A stretch of 64,000 nucleotides of DNA from Timema cristinae (lineage: Eukaryota; Arthropoda; Insecta; Phasmatodea; Timematidae). The stretch lies in contig JBCFYV010000012.1 of NCBI GenBank assembly GCA_039000515.1, positions 28,659,305 through 28,723,304 of the forward strand, written 5' to 3'. The notes under the pieces are model-generated. The model was given only the letters and a program-made list of their open reading frames with translations, ran no database searches and had not been told where the DNA came from. This document shows positions 37,401 through 48,884 of the stretch, piece after piece; position 1 is the stretch's first letter; every line of letters begins with the position of its first letter. The position numbers and the translations under genes are program-made.

Positions 37401-38981
37401 AATTTAATATATTTGACACGTGCCACTAGTAAGTCAGTTGACATGAAGTCTTCCCTAGCCAAAACTTTGTTTAAGGGGAACCATGGGATGTGTATCTAAC
37501 CTATCCTTAACTGGACAACCTTACATAACCACAACGCCCAAGCTGTTCTACTGTTCAGTATTAACTTAATATCATGATACCACTCAGGAAATGGACTAAT
37601 AAAAAGGTAACCACTTATAGAGTTAGTCAAATTAATTTATTTAAAATAAAGTTTGGCAATCAATGTTATATTTACCATATAGAAGTTGCTTTCTTTGACT
37701 TAATTTCCCAGTGATCATGAATAAATTGGCCTATTCGACAGACCATTGAAGAGAGAACACAAACAATCAATATCTATAGTCAACTGAGAAAGGAACTTGA
37801 ACCAACTACATGGTTCCGCGCAAACAACTAATATGAAACTGAATCAACAGATAAATACCATAAATGACGATTATATGAACTGGTATTAAACGCTAATAAT
37901 GGGAATATAACAAAAAAGCTCTCCTAAATAACAATTAGGTAATACAAGGATGATACAAAACTAACGTAACATATTTTCCATATAAATTTGTAAATAAGGA
38001 CTTAAATAGGATTGTCCCTACCAAACGCTCAATTTTACTAAGTTACTATAGTCCATAGACTAACAAATACCTAAAGGCAAGGACAATGATTTGCTTATTA
38101 AGAAAAACAAAGAAAGATTCAGCACTGCTAAGTGGAAGTCACTGGACCCAGTTAACAATATGAGCACATCTGGAAATATACTTATATAAGAGTCATCAAA
38201 AAACTATTAAAAATAAGGACAGAACCATTCTCTCATAAATCAAATAGAGTAGAGTTGACATTATCCTAAGAATGCTCTCGCACATAGAAGCTCTGTTTAG
38301 CACAATTATTTATAACACTGGCCTCTCGAGAAGCGAAATGAATTTTCATAACTCTAGCTAAAGATCATAGTGTACTGAATCAAGAACTTTAAGAATTGTC
38401 ATAAAAAAGGTAATTATGTAAAATGTTATAATGACCATGCTTCGCATTTTAGTTAAGTATTAACACGTTGAAAATATATACCTTAAACTTGAGGAATTAT
38501 ACTTTTACAAGGGAGAATGCTAAGCATAACTGATTTACTAGCCTAAATTATTTGGATACCTAAATTAAATTTATAGATGAAGTGCTGGGATTTACATAAA
38601 TACGACCCAGTCTAAGTACAACTTAGACTGTTACTCATCAAACCTTGTTGATATCTTGACCTCGTCATCACGACCATCGATACTAACTTTGATATGACCG
38701 GAGAGTAATGACGCAGGTCATGAACGTTTGATTATTAGTTATTACAGTGGGCCCTCTTAGGTTGATGGTGTAATAATAAGTGTACTGTGGTCCAAGCTAC
38801 GATCATTATTGCAAACCAAGGAGGGAAAATTAAAGAAAATTAATATTATTGCTATGTGGACATAGCTTCCCCTCTTGTTGAATGGAAGGAGAAAATCACG
38901 TGTTGGCTCAATATCTTTATATGAACAACAAAAAGTAGTGGTGGACCTTGGCGCAGTTGCACATAAAATCATTCTTCTTCT
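37401..38981. other. AT-rich DNA, nothing recognised
   Basis: No ORF or repeat that I can place. Confidence 0.5.
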
Positions 38982-39460
38982 AGGTTAAAACTGGTTAAAA
39001 GTGATTAAATTTGGTAAATCCGTTTGGACTTGGTTATTTTTTGTAAACTGGTTGAGATTTGTTACCATTCGATTAAACTGGTTAAAAGTGGATTAAATTG
39101 GTTAAAATTTGTTAAAAGAGTTAAAAGTGGTTAAAGCCGATTGAAACTGTTTAGAATTATTATAAATGTTTAAAACTGGTTAGAATTAGTTAAAACTAGT
39201 AATGAATTCTAAACTCAATAAAACTGGTTAAAAATATTTAACCTGTGTAAAACTGGCTATGACCAATTTGGAAGAATTAAAACTGGTTTAAAACTAGATT
39301 AAACATGTTATAAATGGTTAAAACCAGTTAAAAATTGTTCGAATCAGTTATAACTCGTTAAAAATTGTTAAATCCGTTTAAGAATGGATTTAATTGGATG
39401 AAACTTGTAAGATAATTATAAATCGGTTCAAACTAAATAAAACTGTTCAAATCTGGTCAC
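38982..39460. repeat. GGTTAAAACT repeat block 1, degenerate 10-11 bp period
   Basis: Short units of the form CTGGTTAAAA, GTGGTTAAAG and TTGGTTAAAA follow each other at 10-11 bp for about 480 bp, with many substitutions. The start (38982) is abrupt. The block ends just before a truncated tRNA-like sequence. It is the same repeat type as 41541-42760. Confidence 0.8.
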
Positions 39461-39469
39461 AGGAAGACT

Positions 39470-39514
39470 CCTGGATAGATGAGTGGTTGGAGCACTGGCG
39501 TACTAAGCCAAAGG
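39470..39514 (+). repeat. Truncated tRNA-like sequence
   Basis: CCTGGATAGATGAGTGG through ACTGGCGTACTAAGCC matches the first two thirds of the tRNA-like sequence at 12858-12928. The T arm and 3' acceptor half are missing. Confidence 0.55.
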
Positions 39515-40250
39515 TCAATCAGACAGATTGGACAGCTACAATTAAATATCAATATTTTAATAATTTACGAAAGAAAGAAACAATATTAACATATTAAAAA
39601 AGTAATCTACCTCAAAACTTATTTTTCTCTGACAAGATGCAGTCAAATAAAATTACGTATCTCCCTAAATTGAAACACGTGGTTGTTCAAAAAATTGTAT
39701 TTTGTTAAATACTGTAGCAGATGTCATAGAAGAGGATTAATATTATCTTATTTATGAATAAAATATTTTAACGCATCCCCTTTGCCATTGGATGATGTCG
39801 GATAAATTTACATACTCTTGCTATGCTGTCTACAAGAGAATATAGTAAAGGACGCCTATATCACAAATTCTCATAAAAATAAAAGCTGAGCCTGAATAAT
39901 ATAATCATACCAGATATATTTAAATAAAAGATGCTTTAGTATCTACTCACCGTATTACGATGTTCTTGTATTCTCTTGCCACCCTGTTAGGAGAAAACAT
40001 TCTAAAAACAACAGCATGGTGGCTTCAACACATGTTTTCACTTCCACTTCACATGCGCCAAAAAATACTCAATCCTGCGACCCACTGCTGTCGCAGTTTC
40101 CAAGCGGCGTTTCTACGAACTTTACCTTCCCCTCACCCCGCAAGCTGTTCACCCTCCTTGGTTTCCCTTTCACCTTGCCTTCATCCGTCCCTCTCCTTGT
40201 CTATATTCCTGAGTTTATCACCCTTTTGCTTTGTTCCGTTCGTATCAGAT
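39515..40250. other. AT-rich DNA changing to a GC-richer segment
   Basis: A 151-codon ORF at 39960-40415 is S-, P- and L-rich in a CT-rich tract, and another frame is open over much of the same stretch. No domain is recognisable, so I do not call a protein. Confidence 0.4.
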
Positions 40251-41430
40251 TTGGGACTATATATAGGGCCACGCCCGGGTTCACATTATACCCGACCATG
40301 GAGTATGGGTCGTCAGATCCACCGCTACCTTGGCCAGGACGTCGAGCCAGTAGTATTTAAGTATTATGAACTAACGTCGACAAGTCCTTATGACTTAGGG
40401 TTTAGTTTTGTTTAGAAAACAAGACACTGTAGAGTTTTTTTTATATATATTTTCTGTCGAAGCATATTTTTGTTAATTTAATGTCGAATGGATAGTTTAT
40501 TCATTTCAAGCCTTGTTGACTACAGGATGGAAGTGTTTCTGTTAATTGATTAAATATCGTGTCCTGGAGTATGAAGGGCAAGTCTTCCCTTTTGACTTAG
40601 CGTATCAGTTGTAGTTACTATGTCCCTGTGTCCTTATGATACAGTCTATACTTTATGAGCCATGGTCCGAGAATGTAGTAATGTCTTAGCCATAGACTTG
40701 CAAAACTGCCACAAGTTCCATTAATCTATTTTGAGCCAATGTTTCTCATGACGCCGTGTACGTCGTGTGCATCTGTGTAATTTATAGATGGCTTCAACCA
40801 GGCTGTCTGTCTTGTTTTCCATAACACAGTTGACTTAATGGAAATCGATATTTTAGCTTGGCCAAGTACTCACGCTTCTCGTGCTGTATTAGCCTCGGTG
40901 TTCAAACCAGGGAGCCGCACTAGAGTCATAGTGGGGTCCACGCAGATAATACCCTTTTTCTTTTGCCTGTTATTTAGCTACTATTGTTTTTGGTTGCTCT
41001 TAGTGTGATTACTATTATAATTTAATGTACTATTGAATGCTCTGGCAGTACCGAAGAGGAAAGAGACCAGCCATAGTACTGTTTTGTTGACACCTGTTTA
41101 TTAGCTATCGACCGTTGTTATCAACAGAGCTTACTGTTGCTTATCATTATCCGAAATGTTGAAAGGATATTATCTTAAGACCCATTCAAGCGGACTGATC
41201 ATAATTTATATGTGTATCTTGTTTGATACCCTTTGTTAATAATTGTTTAACTGTTTTCTCCTTTAGAAAACTTCTACCTGCACAGCCCTTGTAGCTACAG
41301 TCAAAACTTCACATTCCGCAAAGTCAAATTGTTTGCATCAAGCTTCAAAGCACAACCTATAATATTATTGTAAACCTTAATTTTTGTTACATCGGTTTTT
41401 TTATTTAATAAATCTATTTATTGTTCAACC
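40251..41430 (+). promoter_or_regulatory. Possible transcription unit or LTR with TATA box and poly(A) signal
   Basis: TATATATA at 40258-40265 stands about 25 bp before TTCACATTATACCC, an acceptable initiator context. Near the other end, TTTTCTCCTTTAG (acceptor-like, about 41265) precedes 35 open codons ending in a stop near 41372. An AATAAA lies near 41409 in a T-rich context. These parts suggest a short spliced transcript or an LTR. The first ATG (40299) opens only 20 codons. I cannot choose between the two readings. Confidence 0.3.
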
Positions 41431-41540
41431 TTAATTCTTTTCAATTTAAATTGTGTATCCTGTAGGAAAATAGTCTTACAAACTGCTCTTACAGATTCCC
41501 GTATACAGATGTCATTTATCAATCTTCAGAATGGGTAGAA

Positions 41541-42760
41541 CAGGTTAAAACATGTTAAACCCTGTTAAAACAGGTTTAAACTGGTTAATAAAATTGATTA
41601 AAACTCAAAAAAACTTGTTATACTATTTAAAAGGATTTAAACTAATTAAAATTATCTAAACGTGTTAAAATTGGTTATAAACTGGTTAAAAATATCTGAG
41701 AGTGATCAAAACTTTTAAAACTGTTTAAATCTTGTTAAAATTGGTCAAAACTCGAATTTATTGGTTAAAACTAGTTAAAATTGTTAAAACAGGTTCGAAC
41801 TAGTTAAAACTCGTTTAAAGTGGTTTAAAAACTGTTAAAACTGGTTTAAGCTAGTTAAATCTAATTTAAACTGTTTACAATTATTTAACATGCTTTAAAT
41901 TGACAAAAACTATTTTAAACCGGTATGAATTTGATAAAACGCTATTGATATGTTTAGAAACTGTTAAAACTGATTTAAACTAGTTCATACTTGTCAAATT
42001 AGGTATAAAATAGTTAAAACACGTTAAAACTGATGACAATTGGTGAAAGCCAGTCATAACTGGTTATAACTTGTTAACAATCATTAAAACTTGTTAAAGT
42101 ACTTAGAAATTGTTAAGACTCATTAAAACCTCTTAAAGCTGATTAAAATTGGTCAAAACCGTTTACAACTAATTAAAACTGGTTACATCAGATTGAAATT
42201 CGTTAAAACTGGTCTAAACTTGTAAAACTGTTTAAAATTGGTTAAAACCAATTAAAACTGTTTAAAACTAGTTAAATCTGATTAAAACTTGTTTCAAATA
42301 TTTAAAAGTGGTTTAAACTGGTTTAAAATTGTTAAAGCTCGTTTGAACTGGTTTAAGCTAGTAAAATCTAATTTAAATTGTTTAAAATTATTTAAACCTG
42401 TTTAAACTGGTAGCAACTGGTCTAAACTGTTTAAAATGTATTAAAACTCTATTTATATGTTTAAAACGCTTAAAACTGACTTAAACTAGTTTAAACCGGT
42501 CAAAACTGGGATAAACCATTTAAAACTGGTTAAAATTTGTGTAAACTGGTTAAAACCTTATCAAGGTGATCAAAACTGGTTAGAACTGTTTTAAACTGGT
42601 TCAACTGCTTAAAAATTGTTAAATCTACTTATAATTGGTTAAAACTCCACTAAACTTGTTAAAACTGTTTAAAGCCTGTTAGCACTTGTTAAGACTGTTT
42701 TTTTCTGGTTAAAATTTATTAAAACTGGTTAAATCCGTTTAATCTGGTCAAAACTGGTTA
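41541..42760. repeat. GTTAAAACTG repeat block 2, about 120 units of 10 bp
   Basis: For about 1.22 kb, units of the type GTTAAAACTG, GTTTAAACTG and ATTAAAACTT recur with a period of 10 bp. Long parts (for example 42241-42480) stay in exact 10-bp register although unit sequences differ at several positions. A-runs recur once per helical turn on one strand, the pattern of intrinsically curved, nucleosome-phasing DNA. I see no ORF and no inverted ends. Confidence 0.9.
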
Positions 42761-43634
42761 ATTAAAGTTTATCGGTCGTGAATTTATTGGGCCGATCCTC
42801 CACTGACATGCCATCGAGTGACTAGAAGTAAATTTCATTCATTTATTCAAAATGTCGTTCATTCAAGCTGAAATTATGCTAAGTAGGTAGTACATATTGT
42901 CGGAAGTGGCTTATGGGAATGTTAGTCAGAGAATGTTAAGGTATGTGTTTCCTCTTCTTGTGAAGTGTTAAGTTCCTTTAACCCACCACACCGGGATAAA
43001 TGCATCAATCTAATATGAAAGATAATAGCATAATTTTAAAGAACTAGAACCTGTTGCGTGGCTTATAATATTGCCACGGTAATCATCGATTGTTTAAACC
43101 GTAATTTTTAAGTATTTTTTATCGCTCATTAGAGCACTCATTGTCCAATTATAAGTTTAAATGAATTCTAATGTGATGTATTCTGATGAAAGCCAAGCTA
43201 TTATTACTCAAAGGGGGATCTAAGGGATACATAATAATACAGGTACCATTTTGACAATTATTATGTATGCATGAGTTAGTGAAAGATATTACACCGATAT
43301 TTCTTTATTACAACCTTTGCTAAAACAAAATTAAACGTAATACTTTAATCAATAAGCTAATAAGATAAAATAATTGTATTGAAATCTGTGCACAACCGTT
43401 AATCACTATATAAAATACACATGGTTTTACTTTTTAATAAGCAATTAATTTTTGTCAGAAATAATAATAATAATCCCTCAAATGTTTTTTTAATAACGAA
43501 TATACGCGTAATCTCCGTGAAATTGGCTGTAAATAAAATTTGTAATTTTTAGTGATGTGAAGGACATATTTTTAGGAGCGTCACATTGTGTAGAATGTTT
43601 GCATGTTAAATAAACGGTACGAAACTCCACACAT
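42761..43634. other. AT-rich DNA, nothing recognised
   Basis: The last 30 bp (from about 43607) resemble the flank of the other full-length family-D copy, so the element may extend slightly left of 43635. Confidence 0.45.
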
Positions 43635-45048
43635 ACTTTCTCGCTCTATAGTTTAAAAATGGAGATATATATATGTGAAACAAAATAATATACACTAGAA
43701 AACCCTAGCCTATATTGTATTATACCTATCTAAAACATTTTTGAGTCCCAATTTTAAATTTTATAATTTTATTTTTAAAGAATTAATGTCCTCATTTGTA
43801 TGCTTGGACAGATAAGAAAAAGATCAATATTGGGTCCACAAGGGTCAACATTTCGTATTAAAATGTCGACTTCCGGTTAACATTTTCGACATTTTATTAG
43901 GTGCTGCACTTCTTCAGGTCATCGCATTGCTATTAAATTCCTCATTTATAAATTTTGACCAGTAAAAAATGTAAATATTGACTTTTGAGTCAAAAATGGA
44001 GATAGGTCACTGTGGTACAAACATTTCTCCTAAGAGGTTTAAGGAAAAATAACAAACCTTTGAGAAATTTACCTATATTTAATTACTCAACGGCATTGGA
44101 TAATCATTGCGTTAAAACTTAAGTAGTATATATTTACAACTAAAGCTCACAAAATTGTATTACTATATTTGCCAATATCTCAGAAACTGTTGGTTTTACA
44201 AAAATATATTTCATATAAAAGTTTTTTTATTTTTAATAGTACTACAATTTTGCAATGAAAGGTTATTTATTATCTCTTCTCTTTTCACACTTTATTAAAC
44301 TACTCTTAAATTTAAGTTTAAACAGACGCACAGACAGGCGGCATTGCAAAGACTACTTTTTAGGAATCTGGTGTTCATAAGACGTCGACATCCATCAACA
44401 TTTCAGGTTAGATTTTTTTTATGGTTGCAATACTTTACCTTTTGTGTTCGAAAAGTTAATATATATATATATATATATATTTGCATTTAGCTTGAAAATT
44501 ATTGCTTTTATAAAATTATGCCTCGAGTATAATATTTGTGTTTTAAATAGCCCTACATATTTATAATGATAAATAATTTCCTATGTAAAATAGTTACGGA
44601 GATATGATGAAAAAAAATATAATTTACGCATTATACCGGAGCACTTAGAAGTCATTTTTCTGAAATATTGAGAGTAGCCATTATGTTTGTAATATTTATA
44701 AATGTTTTAAATTAAATTTAATCAAAATCATTAGAGCCGATTTTTGAGGGTATCAACTTTTTCTCTTTTGCCCTTCAGTAAACTACCCTTAATTTTATGG
44801 TTAGATATCCAATTCCAAAAGCTACTCGGGGCAACCCCATGAAAATCCTGGATACCAAGTTTTAGCCTGATCGATAAAACAGTTTAGGCTCTAGTTGGAG
44901 GTACAGACAGACAGACAGACAGATGGAAATTCAAAAACCACTTTTTCGGATCCGGGGGGTTCATGAAACGTCAAGATTCATCAAAATCTCGATTTCTACT
45001 CTTTTGACGATCACAATACTTTCTCTACCTGTAATATAGCGAGAAAGT
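43635..45048 (+). mobile_element. Family-D element, full length, 1414 bp
   Basis: It starts ACTTTCTCGCTCTATAG and ends GCGAGAAAGT, so the ends are inverted repeats. Internal landmarks, in order, are GTCCACAAGGGTCAACA, CATCGCATTGCTATTAAATT, GCTCACAAAATTGTATTA, (TA)n at 44460, GCCCTTCAGTAAACTACCC and a CAGACAGACAGACAGA microsatellite at 44905. All recur in the copy at 28398-30116 on the opposite strand. No ORF is present. Confidence 0.8.
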
Positions 45049-48000
45049 AAAAAGTACTTTATATTTTCAATTTGTTGGCTGATGAAAAAACACGCTAGAA
45101 TGAACACACAAATAGTGGAGCCTTCTGAATGTATCTGACTGTTTACGTTTATAGGACTTTGTGCTTAGTAGAACTATCTCTAGCTTGTAATGAATGACTA
45201 GTTATGACTACATAATTAGTATGTTACTGCAGTCCATCCTCAGCTAATGAGATTATTATTAGAGGACATGAAAGGCTCACAATAAATCCTACTTTTAATT
45301 TATCATAGATATTAATTGGAATCAATCATAGGATATAATTTATAAATGAATTTTTATTAAATAAAACAAGGCTTTACAGAGCAGGCTTTTTGGCCCGACA
45401 GTTTAGGAGGTATAAACAATTCATACACAAAGGAAATATATCAACTCTTAAAACACAAAGATTATACAATTCTTTTCTTAGAAAGTTATGGGAAATTATC
45501 TAATGCGTCCCACAAAAATTTTATGAATCATATTGTAAATAGTTACTTGATACAAAAATGGAAAAGTTGCTTTTATATCTAACAAGGACTAAAATTGAAA
45601 CGATTCCACTATGAGAAATCTTTAAGAAACGAGTTTATGGATCCAGCATAGACAGTTTTAAGACATATTCTTGACTAACATACATAGCCGTGAAGTGAGA
45701 AAGCTTTGCGAAATGACCTTAAGAGACCACATTAGACTATGTTAATTCTTACAACATTGTTTAGCTAATGAGTTGCCACGTTAGAAGCATTAACAAGTAG
45801 CCTGTTCCAAACGGACGTAACATGACTTAAAAAATTTAAATCCACAATTTTAAGCTTGCAAACGTCAGAAAAAACAAAACAGTCCTATACATATTACAAA
45901 ACGGAACCTAACTTATTTAAATATGGTATACTCCAGCCATTATTAAGCTGAATACAAGTCAAATTTTCCGCCAGACATGACTACCTTAATATAGGATTAT
46001 AAACGCTAGTTCATGTTATACGCCCAGTAACCCTCCTTCTTTAGTCCAAAACAGAGATTTGAACAACACAACACAATATACAGTTCTCATAGCTGCTCCG
46101 AGATTCAGGTCGAACAAACCACGAGACGTCTTCTCTTCACGACAAATATAATAACAATATGACGTCCCCAGAATCAAACCTCGATCTCAAGGAAGAAACA
46201 TGGTGTACGGTTTAGGGGGTAGGTTCACCAATGTCCTCAATAACCAATCAGGACTCGTTGCCAATCATATTGATGCCTAGCAGCCCAATCTATTGAAAGT
46301 CGACATGTGCTAGCTAGCACTGGGTCTCGAACACACGATCAGGCACGTAGGCCATTCTTCTCGGTGTGCTGCATCATCCATTGCCTTGGCGACGCTTCTG
46401 TAGTTTCATCCGGGTCCGTGGTGGAACTATCCCCACAGGTGATCAGCGTTTGATGAGAGAATTAAAAATAACATTAGAAAATGTCAAGATCACGTTGAGC
46501 ATTAAAAGTATTGTAGGAATAAAAATGTAAGTTTAAGGCATCTCAGATGGTTGTAGGGCTATTATTAGAGAATTTTGGACCATAAGGGTTGAAGTGAACA
46601 TGAAATTGTATCACGTACTAATGATCCACCTTAGAGTGCTGAATAACCAGTATCTGTTGACAATAACTAGTTATGACTAGATGAGTACTTGGTTGTGGTA
46701 GGACTGCAGACCATGACTAGTTATGGTTAGATGAGTACATGCTTTTATAAGTTTGGTTGTGTTTTATATGATTGTAGTGTGGTTTTATAAAAGATTGCAG
46801 ATAAACCTAAGTAGCAATCCTGGAAAGTACGGTACCTTAGAAAGGGAGAGCGCCACATATAGCTAAGATGATATAATTTATTTATCTTCCCACAATTTCT
46901 TGGTAGTGCTTGTACACCCAAAGTAAAATTGTAGCTTCATGTGTCATGCGATACAACACTATTTGGTTAAAAGACCATGAATAAGAATACATTTATCTTT
47001 TGGAATATATCATAGTGTATCAAAACTACACTGACCTGTGATCCTATGAAAAAGAGCTTCAATTCACTAAGGTCATTGAAATGTCTTCGTTGTCGATATT
47101 TATTTAAAAAAAACTGCACTCACATGGCTAACTTAATTTCTACTTTGCAATAAAATAAACTATATATTTTAAAACTAAATCTGGGAGTGGTCCAACGTTT
47201 TTCAACCCAAAGGGCCAAATAATATTAGGAATTGGCACCACGGACTGAAAATATATTTAATAATTCCAGCAACTTAATATAGGCCTACAATCATTAATAA
47301 ATATTCACTCCGAGAACATCAACAGATCTTGATTCGACTCGCCCCGTCTACCACTCTGAAGATGGTTGACCACAACGTAACACCAGCACGTAGCAGACAA
47401 GGCTGTTAGAATAATATAACTTCTACTCTATATTCACAAGCTAGGAACAGTTCCATTCACGGAGTCTTAGAAGTCTTCGTCTTCACACTCTTACTAATGC
47501 CGAGTTTATTGTCATGCAATCTCATTAGCCTGAGTTTAATTGTTTTAAACTCTGAACTGATTACCTTTTGCTATCATAGTATGAATTGGTGATTAAACTT
47601 TGATAGTCTTCTTTGACTATTGTTAATTTTTCACAATGTCCTTCTGACTAGTGTTTTGATGGGGAAGTCAAACTTCCCATACTTTGAGGCCACACTTCCT
47701 ATGGTCTAAATTATGTAGCAGTGCTAGGGAGGTTAGATATCTGCATGGCTTTATGGTCGACATAATTGAGTTATTTGCTCTTATTCGCCCGTTTTCGAGC
47801 AGAATATATTATTGTAGAGCAACTTTGTGCGGTGCTCTAACTGTGGGTTAGTCGACAACCCTGTGTGGAGGCCCACGTAATGTTGATTATTGTTATATCT
47901 GACACCCTTCCAACGCCGTTAGACTTGGAGTATTTATGTATGTTAACTTTATTTGAATTCAGTTACATGACAGCTAGTGTCGTGTTAGTTAATAATGTGT

Positions 48001-48884
48001 AGCCGGGCTGAGCTTGATGGCGAGGGTCTTCTAGCTTGGAGCAATAATTTGCCATGAACGTTAATTTACCTAATACTGGGACATAATATTAACAACTCCT
48101 ACAAGGAGAAGCTAAGTATTTAAGAAGCACAGGTAATTTTCAGTTATGGGCAAACTCCGTAACGCCTTAAATAACTACTTTCCAGTAATGAGAGTTGATT
48201 AAGCAAGGTATGGAAGGTGAAGCTGTACTCTTTCCCATTTCTTGGGGAAGTTACCTAATGTGTATCTTGTAAGTTATGATTAAGTCGGCTTCACTTGACT
48301 TGAGTTATATAATTAACCTGTTGCTGTAGAAATTACTTTAGTGGTGTACCTATAGAACCAAAGCTCCTATTTAAGGAGTTACGAGCCGTAGCTTCTAAGA
48401 ACCAAGCATTGTAACCTTGGATTGTTTTCAAATTTAAAGAGTAACTCCTTTCACCCCATTTCATATTTTCACTATTATTTTTGCTTAAATTATTATTAAT
48501 CAGTTCTCCATGCTTTAATAGAGAGTCTAATTAATGTACTACATTATCTAAATGTATAACTGATTGCATGTTTCTTAATCAATAAACTAAATTCATTGTT
48601 GATACTATCTTCTTTTACCGTATGTTCTCCCCTCCTAATATTCACTGTATTTTCCCACTTGTATATGCCACCGTTTGTTTGACAGAGAAAGAGAGTATAT
48701 GTAGGGACAAGTGGGGGATTATATAATTATACATATTTTTATTAATACAATAAAATATGGCCAATAAGACAACAAAAAACGTAATTTTTAAGTATATAAG
48801 TTTAATTTTAAGTGTTGGCTAGTTGATGGACAATTTTTTGGAACCACTGTTATCAAAACAGTGCAAACGATTTTGAACTCTTAA
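45049..48884. other. No recognised gene; minor repeats
   Basis: GACTAGTTATGACTA followed by ATGAGTAC recurs at 46665 and 46714, and a related phrase sits at 45195. 46130-46210 has a SINE-A-like B box in inverse orientation. 47188-47260 reads GTGGTCCAACGTTTTTCAAC then CCACGGACTG, reminiscent of hAT transposon ends. 47650-48620 has short hairpins (GGAAGT with ACTTCC at 47672, AACTCC with GGAGTT near 48370) and an AATAAA near 48581. It could hide an LTR, but I find no boundaries. Confidence 0.35.

Noticed and set aside
39960..40415. 151-codon ORF as a protein-coding gene
   Set aside because: S/P/L-rich translation of a CT-rich tract with a second overlapping frame open; no domain and no splice structure. 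The TATA box inside it suggests promoter sequence instead.
39470..41530. A single LTR retrotransposon between the two 10-bp repeat blocks
   Set aside because: No paired LTRs, no PBS or polypurine tract and no pol similarity found between the blocks.
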